The position numbers were made by a program, and so were the translations under genes. Shown here one piece after another: positions 1 through 8,617 of a stretch of DNA of 64,000 nt. The stretch covers positions 1 through 64,000 of the forward strand of contig JAHBWD010000028.1 in NCBI GenBank assembly GCA_019637175.1. The letters are read 5' to 3'. Each line of letters starts with the position of its first letter. Position 1 is the first letter of the stretch. The DNA comes from Labilithrix sp. Its GTDB lineage: Bacteria > Myxococcota_A > Polyangia > Polyangiales > Polyangiaceae. A model generated the notes under the pieces. The model saw only the letters and a list, made by a program, of their open reading frames with translations, searched no databases and had not been told where the DNA came from.

Positions 1-1329
1 TTCGATATCGCGCGCTTGCAGGCGTATCAGACGACGCCCGAATATCGCCGTACGCGCACCGTCGAGTCGCTCGGGATGGTTTACCAATGCCATTATCCGG
101 CGCGCTCGCTCATGACGGCGCGCGACGCCAAGCGCTCGGCGCTCCACGATCGCTTGGTGGCGCAGGGCGCCTATTTCCGTGACGTCAGCGGCTGGGAAGG
201 CGCCGACTGGTACGCCGGCGCCGGAATTACGCCCGATCCGGGGCCGCTCACCTGGGGACGACCGACCTGGTTCGAGAACTGGAAGGCCGAGCACGAGGCG
301 GCGCGAAACGGCGTCATCGTGATGGATATGTCCTTCATGTCGAAATTCCAGGTAGAGGGACGCGACGCAGGGAAAATCCTCGATTGGATCTCCGGCGGAA
401 ATGTCGACGCCGAGAAAGGCCGCGTCACGTACACGCAGTGGCTCGACGCGGACGGCAAGCTCCAGGCGGATCTCACCGTCACCAAGTTGGAGGAAGGCGA
501 CTATTTCGTCGTCGCCTCCGACAACACGAAGCGCCACGTCGAGTGGTGGCTGAAGAGGCAGATCTCCGAGTTCTCCGGAGACGCGCACGCCTTCGTCGCG
601 GATCAGACGTCGGCCTTCGCGCAGATCAACGTGCAGGGCCCACGCTCGCGCGAGCTGCTCCAGTCGATCACGGCCTCCGACATGTCGAACGGGGCCTTCG
701 CGTTCCGCGACGCGAAGCACATCGACATCGGCTACGCGCGCGTCTTGTGCCTCCGCATCACGTACCTCGGCGAGCTCGGCTACGAGCTCTACGTCCCGAC
801 GGAGCAGGCGGTGCACGTCTACGATCGCATCGTGGCCGCGGGCAGCAAGCTCGGGCTCGTGCACGCGGGGCTCAGGGCGCTCGGCAGCCTCCGCATGGAG
901 AAGGGCTACCGCGACTACGGTCACGACATCGACAACACCGACTCGGTGCTCGAGGCGGGGCTCGGCTTCGCGGTCGATCTCCAGAAGCCCGGCGGCTTCA
1001 TCGGCAAGGAAGCGGTCGCGGCGAAGAAGGCCGAAGGTCCGCTCCGGCGCCGCATCGTGCAGATCTTGATCAAGGATCCGGAGCCGATGATGTTCCACGC
1101 CGAGGTGGTGCGGCGTGACGGCAAGGCCGTCGGCTACGTGCGCGCGGCGTCGTACGGTCACACGCTCGGCGGCGCCGTCGGCCTCGCGATGGTCGAAGCG
1201 GGCGAGCCGGTCACGCAGAAGTGGCTCGACGAGGGCAAGTGGGAGGTCGACGTCGCCGGCACGCTCTACCCCGCGGTCGCCTCGATGAAGCCGCTCTACG
1301 ATCCCGGCAACCTGCGCATCAAGATGTGA
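1..1329 (+). CDS. C-terminal part of dimethylglycine/sarcosine dehydrogenase-like FAD oxidoreductase (5' truncated)
   Basis: The frame is open from base 1 with no convincing start, so the gene begins before the window and 442 residues are visible. The first residues (RRTRTVESLGMVYQCHYP, then LHDRL) look like the end of the FAD oxidoreductase middle domain of the dimethylglycine/sarcosine dehydrogenase family. The rest is a GcvT-like folate-binding aminomethyltransferase fold with LGELGYELYVP and a C-terminal barrel near residues 340-440. Such enzymes demethylate N-methylglycines and pass the one-carbon unit to tetrahydrofolate. The FAD-binding Rossmann domain is outside the window, so the substrate cannot be told. 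A stand-alone GcvT-like protein is the alternative, but the upstream-open frame argues against it. Confidence 0.85.
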   Translation, partial: FDIARLQAYQTTPEYRRTRTVESLGMVYQCHYPARSLMTARDAKRSALHDRLVAQGAYFRDVSGWEGADWYAGAGITPDPGPLTWGRPTWFENWKAEHEAARNGVIVMDMSFMSKFQVEGRDAGKILDWISGGNVDAEKGRVTYTQWLDADGKLQADLTVTKLEEGDYFVVASDNTKRHVEWWLKRQISEFSGDAHAFVADQTSAFAQINVQGPRSRELLQSITASDMSNGAFAFRDAKHIDIGYARVLCLRITYLGELGYELYVPTEQAVHVYDRIVAAGSKLGLVHAGLRALGSLRMEKGYRDYGHDIDNTDSVLEAGLGFAVDLQKPGGFIGKEAVAAKKAEGPLRRRIVQILIKDPEPMMFHAEVVRRDGKAVGYVRAASYGHTLGGAVGLAMVEAGEPVTQKWLDEGKWEVDVAGTLYPAVASMKPLYDPGNLRIKM

Positions 1330-1415
1330 GACGGAAGTCGGCGGCGCCGGCCATCCCAAGCGGCGGCCTTGCCTCGGGTCTCACCCGGTGCAAGGCTTCA
1401 GCCCCGAGGTCGCCC

Positions 1416-2102
1416 ATGCTTTCGATGCTTCGTTACGCCGCCGTCGTCATCCCGGCGCTCCTCGCGGCGGCGTGCACGCCCACCGCGGTCAACAGCGATC
1501 CGGGGCCGGCGGTCCCCGTCGTCGAGTACGTGCGGCAGCAAGAGGTCCTGACGCCGCTGCCGCTCCGCGTTCGCCTGCCGGCGAAGACGGGCGCGGAGCA
1601 CGTGGTCGTCCTCTTCAAGACGTGGGGCTCGCGCGCGTGGAGCGGCGTCGAGCTCGCGCGCGACGGGCAGACGTGGAGCGGCGAGGTCTCGTGCCGCGAG
1701 GTCAGCACCGTCACGGGCGACACGCGGTACTTCTTCGTCGTCTTCGACGCCGAGGGCACGCTCGTCGGCGGCAGCGGCTCGCCCGACTGGCCGCACGTCG
1801 CGACGATCGTCGGCAGCCTGCCCGACGGCGCGCAGTCGCTCTCGAACGGCTGGATGCCGATGCGCTGTCACGATCCCGCCGATTGTCCGCCCGACTTCCC
1901 CGGGTGCCCGGCGTACGCGTTCCTCCGGCGCGCGTGCCGTTCGAATCGCGACTGCGGCGAATCGATCGCGTGCGCGTGGGACGGCTACTGCGGCGCCCCC
2001 TCGCGCGAGGCGCCGGCCGTCGTTCGCGAGACCGAAGAAGAGGAGCTCGAGGCCGCCGTCCGCTCGATCAGCCGGAAGTATCGGAAGACGGCGCAGCGTT
2101 GA
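1416..2102 (+). CDS. Secreted lipoprotein of unknown function
   Basis: The protein has 228 residues and starts with a lipoprotein signal (hydrophobic run to ALLAAAC near residue 20), so it is probably anchored in the outer membrane or periplasm. I do not recognise the mature part. It has a beta-rich middle with two Trp-containing segments (KTWGSRAW, DGQTWSGEV) that could be an immunoglobulin-like or carbohydrate-binding-like domain. A cysteine-rich stretch follows (CHDPADCPPDFPGC, CRSNRDC), then an Arg/Glu-rich helical tail. The ATG at 1425 in the same frame is an alternative start. It lies 86 bp after the oxidoreductase and need not be co-transcribed with it. Confidence 0.75.
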   Translation: MLSMLRYAAVVIPALLAAACTPTAVNSDPGPAVPVVEYVRQQEVLTPLPLRVRLPAKTGAEHVVVLFKTWGSRAWSGVELARDGQTWSGEVSCREVSTVTGDTRYFFVVFDAEGTLVGGSGSPDWPHVATIVGSLPDGAQSLSNGWMPMRCHDPADCPPDFPGCPAYAFLRRACRSNRDCGESIACAWDGYCGAPSREAPAVVRETEEEELEAAVRSISRKYRKTAQR

Positions 2103-2108
2103 TCGCGA

Positions 2109-2537
2109 TCAGTTGCACTTGCCGCTGACGCACGACGAGCCGGGGCCGCACTCGTTGGCTTCGGAGCACGGCGACCCGGTGTCGTTGGGGTAGCAGTCGC
2201 CCGCGGTGCAGTGTGCCTTGGGCCCGCACTCCTCCGTCGTCGTGCACGGAACGCCGGCCTGGTTCGCGTAGCAGTTGCCGCGCGCGCAGTGCGCGTTCGC
2301 TCCGCAGTCGCCTTCTCCCGAGCATGGGCAGCCCGGCTGGTTCGCGAAGCATCGACCGCCGGTGCAATGGAGCTGAACGCCGCAGTCGCTCGCGTCTTTG
2401 CATTCGCGCGCGCCGGTCGTTCCGCACTCGACGAGCGAAGGGGCTTGGGCGGCGGGCGCCGACGGCACGCTGCCGCCACCGCACGCGGCCGCGACGACGA
2501 CGACGACGGCGACGATCGGGATCCGACCTACTCTCAC
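2109..2537 (-). CDS. Cysteine-rich repeat lipoprotein
   Basis: This 142-residue protein has a lipoprotein signal (VVVVVAAAC, Cys19) followed by about four short repeats of the form ECG-x-x-A-x-C-x-x-G-x-CY, each spanning roughly 22 residues. Such disulfide-rich repeats occur in many myxobacterial secreted lipoproteins and are probably small disulfide-knotted modules. The start is GTG at 2537, preceded by TAGAGT six bases upstream, which suggests a leaderless transcript. It ends seven bases from the end of the convergent lipoprotein gene. The function is unknown; adhesion or cell-surface structure is only a guess. Confidence 0.75.
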   Translation of the reverse strand: MRVGRIPIVAVVVVVAAACGGGSVPSAPAAQAPSLVECGTTGARECKDASDCGVQLHCTGGRCFANQPGCPCSGEGDCGANAHCARGNCYANQAGVPCTTTEECGPKAHCTAGDCYPNDTGSPCSEANECGPGSSCVSGKCN

Positions 2538-2546
2538 GGGGCCACT

Positions 2547-3296
2547 CTACTCCGGGACGAGGTCGGATCGCAGCCACGCAGTGTCGTCGTGGCGAAACTC
2601 GACCGTGACCGGCGAGACGCCTGCGCCGCCGACGGCCTCGAGATCGTCGCGATCGGCCGGCACGCCGGGGCTCGTGATCCGGATCCACGCCCACCCCGAC
2701 CATCCGTAGACGTAGAGCCCCACGGAAGCGAGGAGCTCCGGCGAACGCGCGCGAGGATCCCTCGGATCGTCGAGCACGCGGCAGCCGTCGCACGCGCTCG
2801 CCTCGTGGAGCTCTTCGTAGGTCATCGGTCCGAGATCGTCGACCACGACCGCGAAGGGCCCACGCGTGAGCGCTTCGCGCCCGCCGAGATCGGTCAGCGC
2901 CTGTCGCACGAGCGCGGCGCCGTCGGGCGTCGCGATCACGAGGTGGGGATACCCGGCGAAGCGCTCTTCGTGCAGCGGCTCGCCGCGCGAGATGCACGGC
3001 ACGTCGAAGACGGGCTCACGCGCGCGGTGCGCGGGGCTGCGATACGCCTCGACGAGGACGGACGCTCCCGGGAACCCGGCGAAGCTCGCGCGGATCTCGT
3101 CGACGAGCTTCGAAGTGCCCTCGGCGTCGGCGTCGCTCGGGAGCGGGATCGTGTCGTCGCCGAGGAAGATCGCGTAGCGCCCGGCGAGGTCGACCGCGAG
3201 CCAATCGGTGTGGAATCGAGGCGCGGCGGCGCCGGAGAGCTTCTTGCGCGCGCTCGCGAGATCGACGCCGCCGTACGGCTTCTCTCTCCTTCCCAC
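2547..3296 (-). CDS. Hypothetical protein
   Basis: A 249-residue soluble protein with no signal peptide that I do not recognise. The codon pattern and normal residue composition (for example AGRYAIFLGDDTIPLP and YELHEASACDGC) support it as real. The start chosen is GTG at 3296, preceded by TATGAT with a six-base gap, as for many genes here; the frame extends further upstream but loses protein-like composition. It has one CDGC pair mid-protein. It is divergent from the KgtP-like transporter (36 bp apart). The two could share a regulatory region, but no functional link is evident. Confidence 0.7.
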   Translation of the reverse strand: MGRREKPYGGVDLASARKKLSGAAAPRFHTDWLAVDLAGRYAIFLGDDTIPLPSDADAEGTSKLVDEIRASFAGFPGASVLVEAYRSPAHRAREPVFDVPCISRGEPLHEERFAGYPHLVIATPDGAALVRQALTDLGGREALTRGPFAVVVDDLGPMTYEELHEASACDGCRVLDDPRDPRARSPELLASVGLYVYGWSGWAWIRITSPGVPADRDDLEAVGGAGVSPVTVEFRHDDTAWLRSDLVPE

Positions 3297-3332
3297 GTGG
3301 TCATCATAGACCCGTGCGATGATTCGGGCCCG

Positions 3333-4613
3333 ATGACGCGCACGAGCCGCCTTCGATCGATCCTCGGCGGATCGGCCGGCAACCTCATCGAGTGGTACGA
3401 CTGGTACGTCTACTCGGCGTTCTCGCTCTATTTCGCGTCGGTCTTCTTTCCTTCGGGCGATCGCACCGCCGAGCTGCTCGGCGCGGCCGCGGTCTTCGCC
3501 GTCGGCTTCCTCGTGAGGCCGCTCGGCGCGTGGCTGATGGGCGTGTACGCCGACCGCCGCGGGCGCAAGGCGGGCCTCACGCTCTCGGTGCTGCTCATGT
3601 GCAGCGGCTCGTTCGTGATCGCGCTGTGCCCTGGGCACGATCGCATCGGCGTCGCGGCCCCCGTGATCTTGACCGCGGCGCGCCTCCTTCAAGGCCTCAG
3701 CGTCGGCGGCGAGTACGGCGCGAGCGCGACCTACCTCGCCGAGATCGCGGAGGGCTCGCGCCGCGGCCTCTGGTCGAGCCTCCAGTACGTGACGCTCATC
3801 GCGGGGCAGCTCATCGCGCTCGGCGTGCTCATCCTGCTCCAGGCGATCCTCGATCGACACGCGCTCGAGACGTGGGGCTGGCGCGTCCCGTTCGCCGTGG
3901 GCGCGCTGCTCTCGATCGCCGTCTTTCGCTTGCGCCGCGGCCTCGTCGAGACGAGCTCGTTCGACGGCGTGAAGGCGCGCGGCCTGACGTCACGTTCGAG
4001 CGCGCTCCACCTCGTGCGCCAGCACCCTCGCGAGGCCGCCGTCGTGGTCGGTCTCACGGCGGGCGGCACGCTCGCGTTCTATGCGTACACGACGTACATG
4101 CAGAAGTTCCTCGTCAACACGTCGGGCTTCGGCAAGGAGGCGGCGACGCGCATCATGGCGGCGGCGCTCTTCGGGTTCATGCTCCTCCAGCCCGCGGTCG
4201 GCGCGCTCTCCGATCGCGTCGGGCGAAAGCCGATCATGATCGCCTTCGGCGTGCTCGGCGCCATCTTCACGTACCCGATCCTCGGCGCGATCTCGCGCAC
4301 GCGCGATCCGCTCGCGGCGTTCGCGCTCGTCTTCGCGGCGCTCGTCATCGTGTCGGGGTACACCGCGATCAACGCGGTCGTGAAGGCCGAGCTCTTCCCC
4401 GCCGAGATCCGCACGCTCGGCGTCGCGCTGCCGTACGCGATCGCCAACACGGTGTTCGGCGGCACCGCGGAGTACGTCGCGCTGTGGTTCAAGGCGCGCG
4501 GGGTCGAGCACGGCTTCTATGCGTACGTCACCGCGATGATCGCGGTCTCGCTCGTCGTGTACGCGCGCATGCGCGACACGCGCGCGCATAGCCGCATCGC
4601 GCAGGAGAGATAG
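3333..4613 (+). CDS. kgtP: KgtP-like MFS metabolite:H+ symporter
   Basis: The 426-residue inner-membrane protein has about 12 hydrophobic segments and closely follows the E. coli alpha-ketoglutarate permease KgtP of the MHS family. Shared blocks include GNLIEWYDWYVYS near the N-terminus, FFPSGD, the A-type loop motif DRRGRKAG, LLQGLSVGGEYGASATY, FYAYTTYMQKFLVNT and FGGTAEYVALW. The family imports dicarboxylates such as 2-oxoglutarate with protons. The start is ATG 3333, placing GNLIEWYD at the expected distance. It stands alone on the plus strand. The assignment to the metabolite:H+ symporter family is firm; 2-oxoglutarate as substrate is inferred from similarity alone. Confidence 0.9.
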   Translation: MTRTSRLRSILGGSAGNLIEWYDWYVYSAFSLYFASVFFPSGDRTAELLGAAAVFAVGFLVRPLGAWLMGVYADRRGRKAGLTLSVLLMCSGSFVIALCPGHDRIGVAAPVILTAARLLQGLSVGGEYGASATYLAEIAEGSRRGLWSSLQYVTLIAGQLIALGVLILLQAILDRHALETWGWRVPFAVGALLSIAVFRLRRGLVETSSFDGVKARGLTSRSSALHLVRQHPREAAVVVGLTAGGTLAFYAYTTYMQKFLVNTSGFGKEAATRIMAAALFGFMLLQPAVGALSDRVGRKPIMIAFGVLGAIFTYPILGAISRTRDPLAAFALVFAALVIVSGYTAINAVVKAELFPAEIRTLGVALPYAIANTVFGGTAEYVALWFKARGVEHGFYAYVTAMIAVSLVVYARMRDTRAHSRIAQER

Positions 4614-4661
4614 GAGCGTGAGGAAAGAGAGGCGCAGAGGCGCGGAAGGCTTCTTGTTCGT

Positions 4662-5849
4662 CTAAGGCTTGCCGGTCGAGAGCTGCATCATGCGCTCGCA
4701 CTCTTTGCGGGCGACGTCGAACTTGAAGACCTTCGTCGCGACGTTGCAGCGGAGCTCTTGCACCGCCATGACGTCGCGATAGGTGGCGAAGAGGGGCTTG
4801 GCCGTCTCCCACGCGGCGACGAAGTCGTTCTTGTTCAGGGCGTCGCGGACCTTCGACCAGCGCGCCTTGTCTTCCGCCGAGAGCTCCGGCGGATCGGGCT
4901 CGGCGGCGGGCGCGGGAGCGGCGGCGGGCGCCGCGGAGGCGGCGTGGGCCTTCGCTCGGGCTTCGCCCTGGGCCACGAAGTCGTCGAGCTGCGCCAACGT
5001 CTTCTGGCGCTCTTCGTCGAAGAAGGTGCCGGGCGGAGCGCGGCGGATGCCCGCGGCGAGCTCGCGGAAGAGGACGATCTGATCGTCGAGCGTCTTGACG
5101 TCGCGACGCCCGACGGTGCCGCGCATGATGTCGACGGTGTCGGGGTTGAAGGTCGTCATCTTCGAGCGGTACTCGGGGTACATCAGGTTGCGCTCGCTGC
5201 GCTCGTGGATGCCGCCGAGCGTGTGGCCGATCTCGTGGAGGAACACGGCCGCGGCGCGATGGCGGCGATGATCTTTCTGCAACCGCTGGCGCTCCTCCTC
5301 CGACAGCTCCCGATACGACTTTTCGACCGACTCGTGCGCCATCGCGCTCGAGGGAGCGCGCACGACGACGTAGCGCCCCGGCTGCTCGCCGTAGCCGAGA
5401 TCGTGGAACGACGCGGTCGCGCGCGAGAACGCGCCCACGAAGCCGGCGACCCAGTCGACCTCGGTCGCGGGATCGGCGCTGCGGAGCTCGGCGATGACCT
5501 TCGAGAGATCGTCGTCTTTCGGAAGATCCCACGTGCGGATCCCCTCGAGCGTGAGCTTGACGCCGAGCGAAGGCTCGGTCACGTCGTTCACGTCGGCGAA
5601 GAGCTCGCGCAGCGTCGCCGAGACGTCGACCACCTGCGCGGCGTACGCGCGCGCGACGTACGCGCGCACGCGCATCGCCTTCGCCGGCGTTCGTGCTTCG
5701 TCTTCGCTTCTCTCGCCGCGAAGCGTCGGCGCGTGCTCGGCCGCGTGCTGCCGCTGCACCGCCGCGCTCTGGCCCCAGCGCGAGTCGTAACCCGCGAAGC
5801 AGCCCCCGAGCCCCATCGCCATCAAGCCCCACCCCGCGACGCGATTCAC
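4662..5849 (-). CDS. Secreted metzincin-like zinc metalloprotease
   Basis: The 395-residue protein starts at GTG 5849 with a hydrophobic segment ending GLGGC, a probable lipobox. The catalytic signature is the extended zinc site HEIGHTLGGIH, matching HExxHxxGxxH of metzincins, followed by a candidate Met-turn in NLMYPEY. Before it lies about 170 residues of N-terminal domain, and after it an Ala/Pro-rich linker and a Lys-rich helical tail. These features support an extracytoplasmic peptidase, perhaps matrixin- or astacin-like. The frame continues upstream without protein-like composition, and TATCGT seven bases before the GTG supports this start. It is divergent from the GtrA gene with only 37 bp between them. 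Confidence 0.85.
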   Translation of the reverse strand: MNRVAGWGLMAMGLGGCFAGYDSRWGQSAAVQRQHAAEHAPTLRGERSEDEARTPAKAMRVRAYVARAYAAQVVDVSATLRELFADVNDVTEPSLGVKLTLEGIRTWDLPKDDDLSKVIAELRSADPATEVDWVAGFVGAFSRATASFHDLGYGEQPGRYVVVRAPSSAMAHESVEKSYRELSEEERQRLQKDHRRHRAAAVFLHEIGHTLGGIHERSERNLMYPEYRSKMTTFNPDTVDIMRGTVGRRDVKTLDDQIVLFRELAAGIRRAPPGTFFDEERQKTLAQLDDFVAQGEARAKAHAASAAPAAAPAPAAEPDPPELSAEDKARWSKVRDALNKNDFVAAWETAKPLFATYRDVMAVQELRCNVATKVFKFDVARKECERMMQLSTGKP

Positions 5850-5856
5850 GCCGGCT

Positions 5857-5880
5857 ACGATACACCACGCGCGATACACT
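5857..5880. promoter_or_regulatory. Compact divergent promoter pair (predicted -10 elements)
   Basis: Only 37 bp separate the starts of the metzincin-like gene (minus) and the GtrA gene (plus). The interval holds TATCGT on the minus strand (5862-5857, seven bases before GTG 5849) and TACACT on the plus strand (5875-5880, six bases before GTG 5887). The octamer CGATACAC occurs twice in it. Both genes would be transcribed without a leader if these are -10 elements. No clear -35 boxes are visible. Confidence 0.4.
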
Positions 5881-5886
5881 ACCGAC

Positions 5887-6297
5887 GTGCCTCGCGAGCC
5901 CTGGGTCGATCGCGTCCTCCGCTTCGCGCGCGCTTGCATCGTGGGGAGCGGCGCGACGCTCGTCGACTTCTCGGTGCTCACGACCTGCATCCGCCTCTTC
6001 GAGGTCGCCCCCACGTCGGCGCGCATCCCTGCGCTCCTCGCGGGCGCCTCGGTGCAGTTCTTCGGAAACCGCACCTTCACGTTCCGCGCGCAGCGCGGCA
6101 GCTTGTCGCACCAGGCCAAGCTCTTTGCCGTCTTCGAGATCGCGACGCTCGCGCTCAACTGGACGGTCTATCGCCTCCTCCAGCCGCGCCTCACGGTGCT
6201 GCCGCCGGAGATCGTGAGCTTCGTCGGCACGTTCGTCGTCTTCATCGGCTTCGCCTATCCGATGCGCAAGCTCGTCATCTTCAAGCTGCCGCCGTAG
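5887..6297 (+). CDS. GtrA-like family membrane protein
   Basis: A 136-residue protein with four predicted membrane helices, the usual size and topology of the GtrA/DPMS family. Family features are the polar residue-rich first helix (GSGATLVDFSVLT), the FFGNRTFTFR motif after helix 2, and the positively charged end PMRKLVIF. GtrA-like proteins help translocate undecaprenyl-linked sugars used for polysaccharide or O-antigen glycosylation. No glycosyltransferase partner lies nearby, so the specific pathway is open. The start is GTG 5887 with TACACT six bases upstream. Confidence 0.88.
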   Translation: MPREPWVDRVLRFARACIVGSGATLVDFSVLTTCIRLFEVAPTSARIPALLAGASVQFFGNRTFTFRAQRGSLSHQAKLFAVFEIATLALNWTVYRLLQPRLTVLPPEIVSFVGTFVVFIGFAYPMRKLVIFKLPP

Positions 6298-6337
6298 CGC
6301 TGGCGGAAGCGCCCGGGCGTTGCTACGACGATCACGC

Positions 6338-7156
6338 ATGAGCTACGCGCCCTACGCACCGCCGCAGCATAGCCAAGGCCACGGCGGCGGGTACGGGCCG
6401 GTCTACCAGTATTCACCGCTCGGATGGAAGACGACGGCGGCCGTGGGCGGGATCGCCGGGATGCTGGTGGTGCAGCCGTTGCAAACGGCGCTCGCGCTCG
6501 TGATGGCGGACACCCTCCGCCATCCGACGCCCGAGGATCTCGGCGTCATCCTCCTGACCGGCGTGGTCAGTCTCGCTCAGCTCGTCGTCAGCGTGTGCAC
6601 GTACGTTTTCTTCCTCATGTGGATGCACCACGCCGCGAAGAACGTCCGCGCGTTCGGCCAGCAGGCCCTCACCGTCACGCCGGGATGGGCGGTCGGCTGG
6701 TGGTTCGTGCCGTTCGCGAGCATCTGGATGCCGTTCGTCGCGATGCGTGAAGTCTGGAGAGCGAGCGACCCGGAGACGGTCGGACCGCACGCGCAGCGTC
6801 CATGGATGTCGGCGCCCGTCCCCGCGAAGCTCGGGATCTGGTGGGCGACCTACATCCTCAACGGCTTCCTCGCGATGGGGATCGCGATCGCGAGCATGGA
6901 TTTCTCCGGCCGCAGCCCCGTCGCGGGAAAGCCGAGCGCCGTGTCCTTCCTCTCGCACGGACTCCTGACCGTCGCAGGCGTTCTCATCATCATCATCATC
7001 CGCGAGCTCGCGCGACGGCAGGAGGCCGCGTGGGAGCGGCTCTCGAGCGGAGACGTCCACGGCCGCGCGCAGACCGCCGCGAGTCCCTACGACGCTACGA
7101 ACCCGTACGTCCCGACGGACACGTCGAACCCCTACGCTCCGCCGCGACCGGGGTGA
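6338..7156 (+). CDS. DUF4328-type membrane protein
   Basis: The 272-residue protein has a Gly/Tyr/Pro-rich cytoplasmic N-terminus (residues 1-30), about five membrane helices, and a disordered C-terminus ending in repeated NPYVP/NPYAP motifs. The central part fits the DUF4328 family: FLMWMHHAAKNVRAFG, TPGWAVGWWFVPFASIWMPF and MREVWRAS. The role of the family is unknown. ATG 6338 is chosen because the hydrophobic part follows directly. It is 40 bp after gtrA-like and possibly independent. No partner is evident. Confidence 0.85.
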   Translation: MSYAPYAPPQHSQGHGGGYGPVYQYSPLGWKTTAAVGGIAGMLVVQPLQTALALVMADTLRHPTPEDLGVILLTGVVSLAQLVVSVCTYVFFLMWMHHAAKNVRAFGQQALTVTPGWAVGWWFVPFASIWMPFVAMREVWRASDPETVGPHAQRPWMSAPVPAKLGIWWATYILNGFLAMGIAIASMDFSGRSPVAGKPSAVSFLSHGLLTVAGVLIIIIIRELARRQEAAWERLSSGDVHGRAQTAASPYDATNPYVPTDTSNPYAPPRPG

Positions 7157-7207
7157 AGGCCGTCTGCCGCGGGTACGGCGGGATCGCTGCGAATTGCGTG
7201 GGCCGTC

Positions 7208-8617
7208 TCACGGGAGCCCGACGACGGGCGTTGGAGTGCCGTTGTCGCCGTTTGAATCGTCACCGGCCGTGCCGAACGGATGCCCCGCTCTTCCGTGCCT
7301 GTTGCCACCCCAGCCCAGAGCTACACCCGAAGGCGTCAGAGCGAGCACGTGATCGATGGCGGTGTCGACTTGGACGATCGCAGGAACCGACGACATCTTC
7401 GTCGGGCTGTGGGCGCAACCGACCATGAAGCCACCGACGTTGCAGGGGACGGGCGCCGGCGTCACCTTGAGGTTTCGCCCGCTGCCCCAACACCAGAGCC
7501 CGTCGGCTCCGCCCGCACACGTCGCTTCGTCCGTTCCGACGGTCTTGACGTTCGTGATGCCGGGGACCTCGGTTGGATGGGGGTGAACGCCATTGTCGCT
7601 TGAGCCAAGGCCAAGCAAGCCGAACGTGTTGTTCCCCCACGACCACAGCGTGCCATCCGATTTGGTGAGGAACATCGCTCGGCCCGCCCACACGTGTGCG
7701 ACGTCCTCCAGCGGCGTGCCGACGTCCGTGACCACCAGTTTCGGCACGCCGTTGCACGGTTCGCCAGCGCAGTCGACGTCACCTTCGGTGTTCTGCGCGT
7801 GTCCGAGCCGCCCCTGCGAGTTGCTCCCCCAGCACCAGGCCTTCTTCGTTTCATCGACGCCGCATACGACCGTCGGCGCGGCCTTGGAGACGGAGACCTC
7901 CACCATCCGCTGCCCGGCCGTCGACGAGATCCCCGCGATGGCGACCGGCGTGAACGAATCGCCGGTTGTCGTCGCGCTCGACCCACGCAGGACGGCGCTT
8001 GCGTCGGTGCCCCAGCAAAAGACGGCGTTCGTCGTCGAGATCGCGCAAGCAACGCCGAGACCGGCTGAAATGTACTTGGCGACGAGCCCGGGAATTTTCT
8101 GCGGCGTTGGGGTGCAACGATCGCTCGTCTGACAGAGGAGATCGGTCGAGGGGTCGTGCCCCAGCTGCCCCAGGGTGTTCCTCCCCCAGCACCATACGGA
8201 GGCGTCACCCTTCGCGATCACGCACGCAAAGTTGGAGCCCGACGCGAGGACCGCAGCCGGCGGGAGCCCCAGAACCCGCGTCGGTGGGACGCCGTCCGAC
8301 GAAGGTGGAGACACGCCGACCCCGCCGACGACGTTCAGACCGAAGCACCACACGGACGCGTCGCTCAGGAGAACGCAGCCGTTGGAGGATACTGCGCCTA
8401 TCGCCAGCGCCGTGGGCCTCGAGGCGTCCCCCGCGTCCTCGGCTGGAGCAGCATCGACGGCATCGACGGCGTTGCCGTCCTCGCTCGCGGCGTCGGAGGC
8501 ATCGGGACCGACGTTCGCTCGCTCCCAATCGTCGAGCCCGAAGATCGCGTTGCACCCCACGGCGCCAACCACAGAGACCACGAACGCAGCCAGGCGACGA
8601 CGGCTCGAGCCCATCAT
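7208..8617 (-). CDS. RCC1-repeat lipoprotein
   Basis: A 469-residue lipoprotein with a signal ending VVGAVGC followed by NAIFGLDDWE, a start typical of myxobacterial surface lipoproteins. An Asp/Ala-rich linker (about residues 35-65) leads to RCC1-type beta-propeller repeats, recognisable from recurring VWCWG-N-x-x-G-Q-L-G blocks (VWCFG, VWCWGRNTLGQLG, AWCWGSNSQGRLG, LWSWGNNTFGLLG, ALGWGGNRHGRAG). Such propellers bind partners in the extracellular space; ligands are unknown. ATG 8617 overlaps the stop of the upstream PEGA-like gene as ATGA, and GGGAGG lies just upstream, so translation is probably coupled. It is the last gene of a three-gene operon headed by a Ser/Thr kinase. Confidence 0.88.
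   Translation of the reverse strand: MMGSSRRRLAAFVVSVVGAVGCNAIFGLDDWERANVGPDASDAASEDGNAVDAVDAAPAEDAGDASRPTALAIGAVSSNGCVLLSDASVWCFGLNVVGGVGVSPPSSDGVPPTRVLGLPPAAVLASGSNFACVIAKGDASVWCWGRNTLGQLGHDPSTDLLCQTSDRCTPTPQKIPGLVAKYISAGLGVACAISTTNAVFCWGTDASAVLRGSSATTTGDSFTPVAIAGISSTAGQRMVEVSVSKAAPTVVCGVDETKKAWCWGSNSQGRLGHAQNTEGDVDCAGEPCNGVPKLVVTDVGTPLEDVAHVWAGRAMFLTKSDGTLWSWGNNTFGLLGLGSSDNGVHPHPTEVPGITNVKTVGTDEATCAGGADGLWCWGSGRNLKVTPAPVPCNVGGFMVGCAHSPTKMSSVPAIVQVDTAIDHVLALTPSGVALGWGGNRHGRAGHPFGTAGDDSNGDNGTPTPVVGLP

Noticed and set aside
4528..6339. 603-residue minus-strand frame opposite and around the metzincin and GtrA genes
   Set aside because: Its composition is dominated by Arg, Ala and Gly and it overlaps better-supported genes on both strands; long antisense frames are expected at this GC content.
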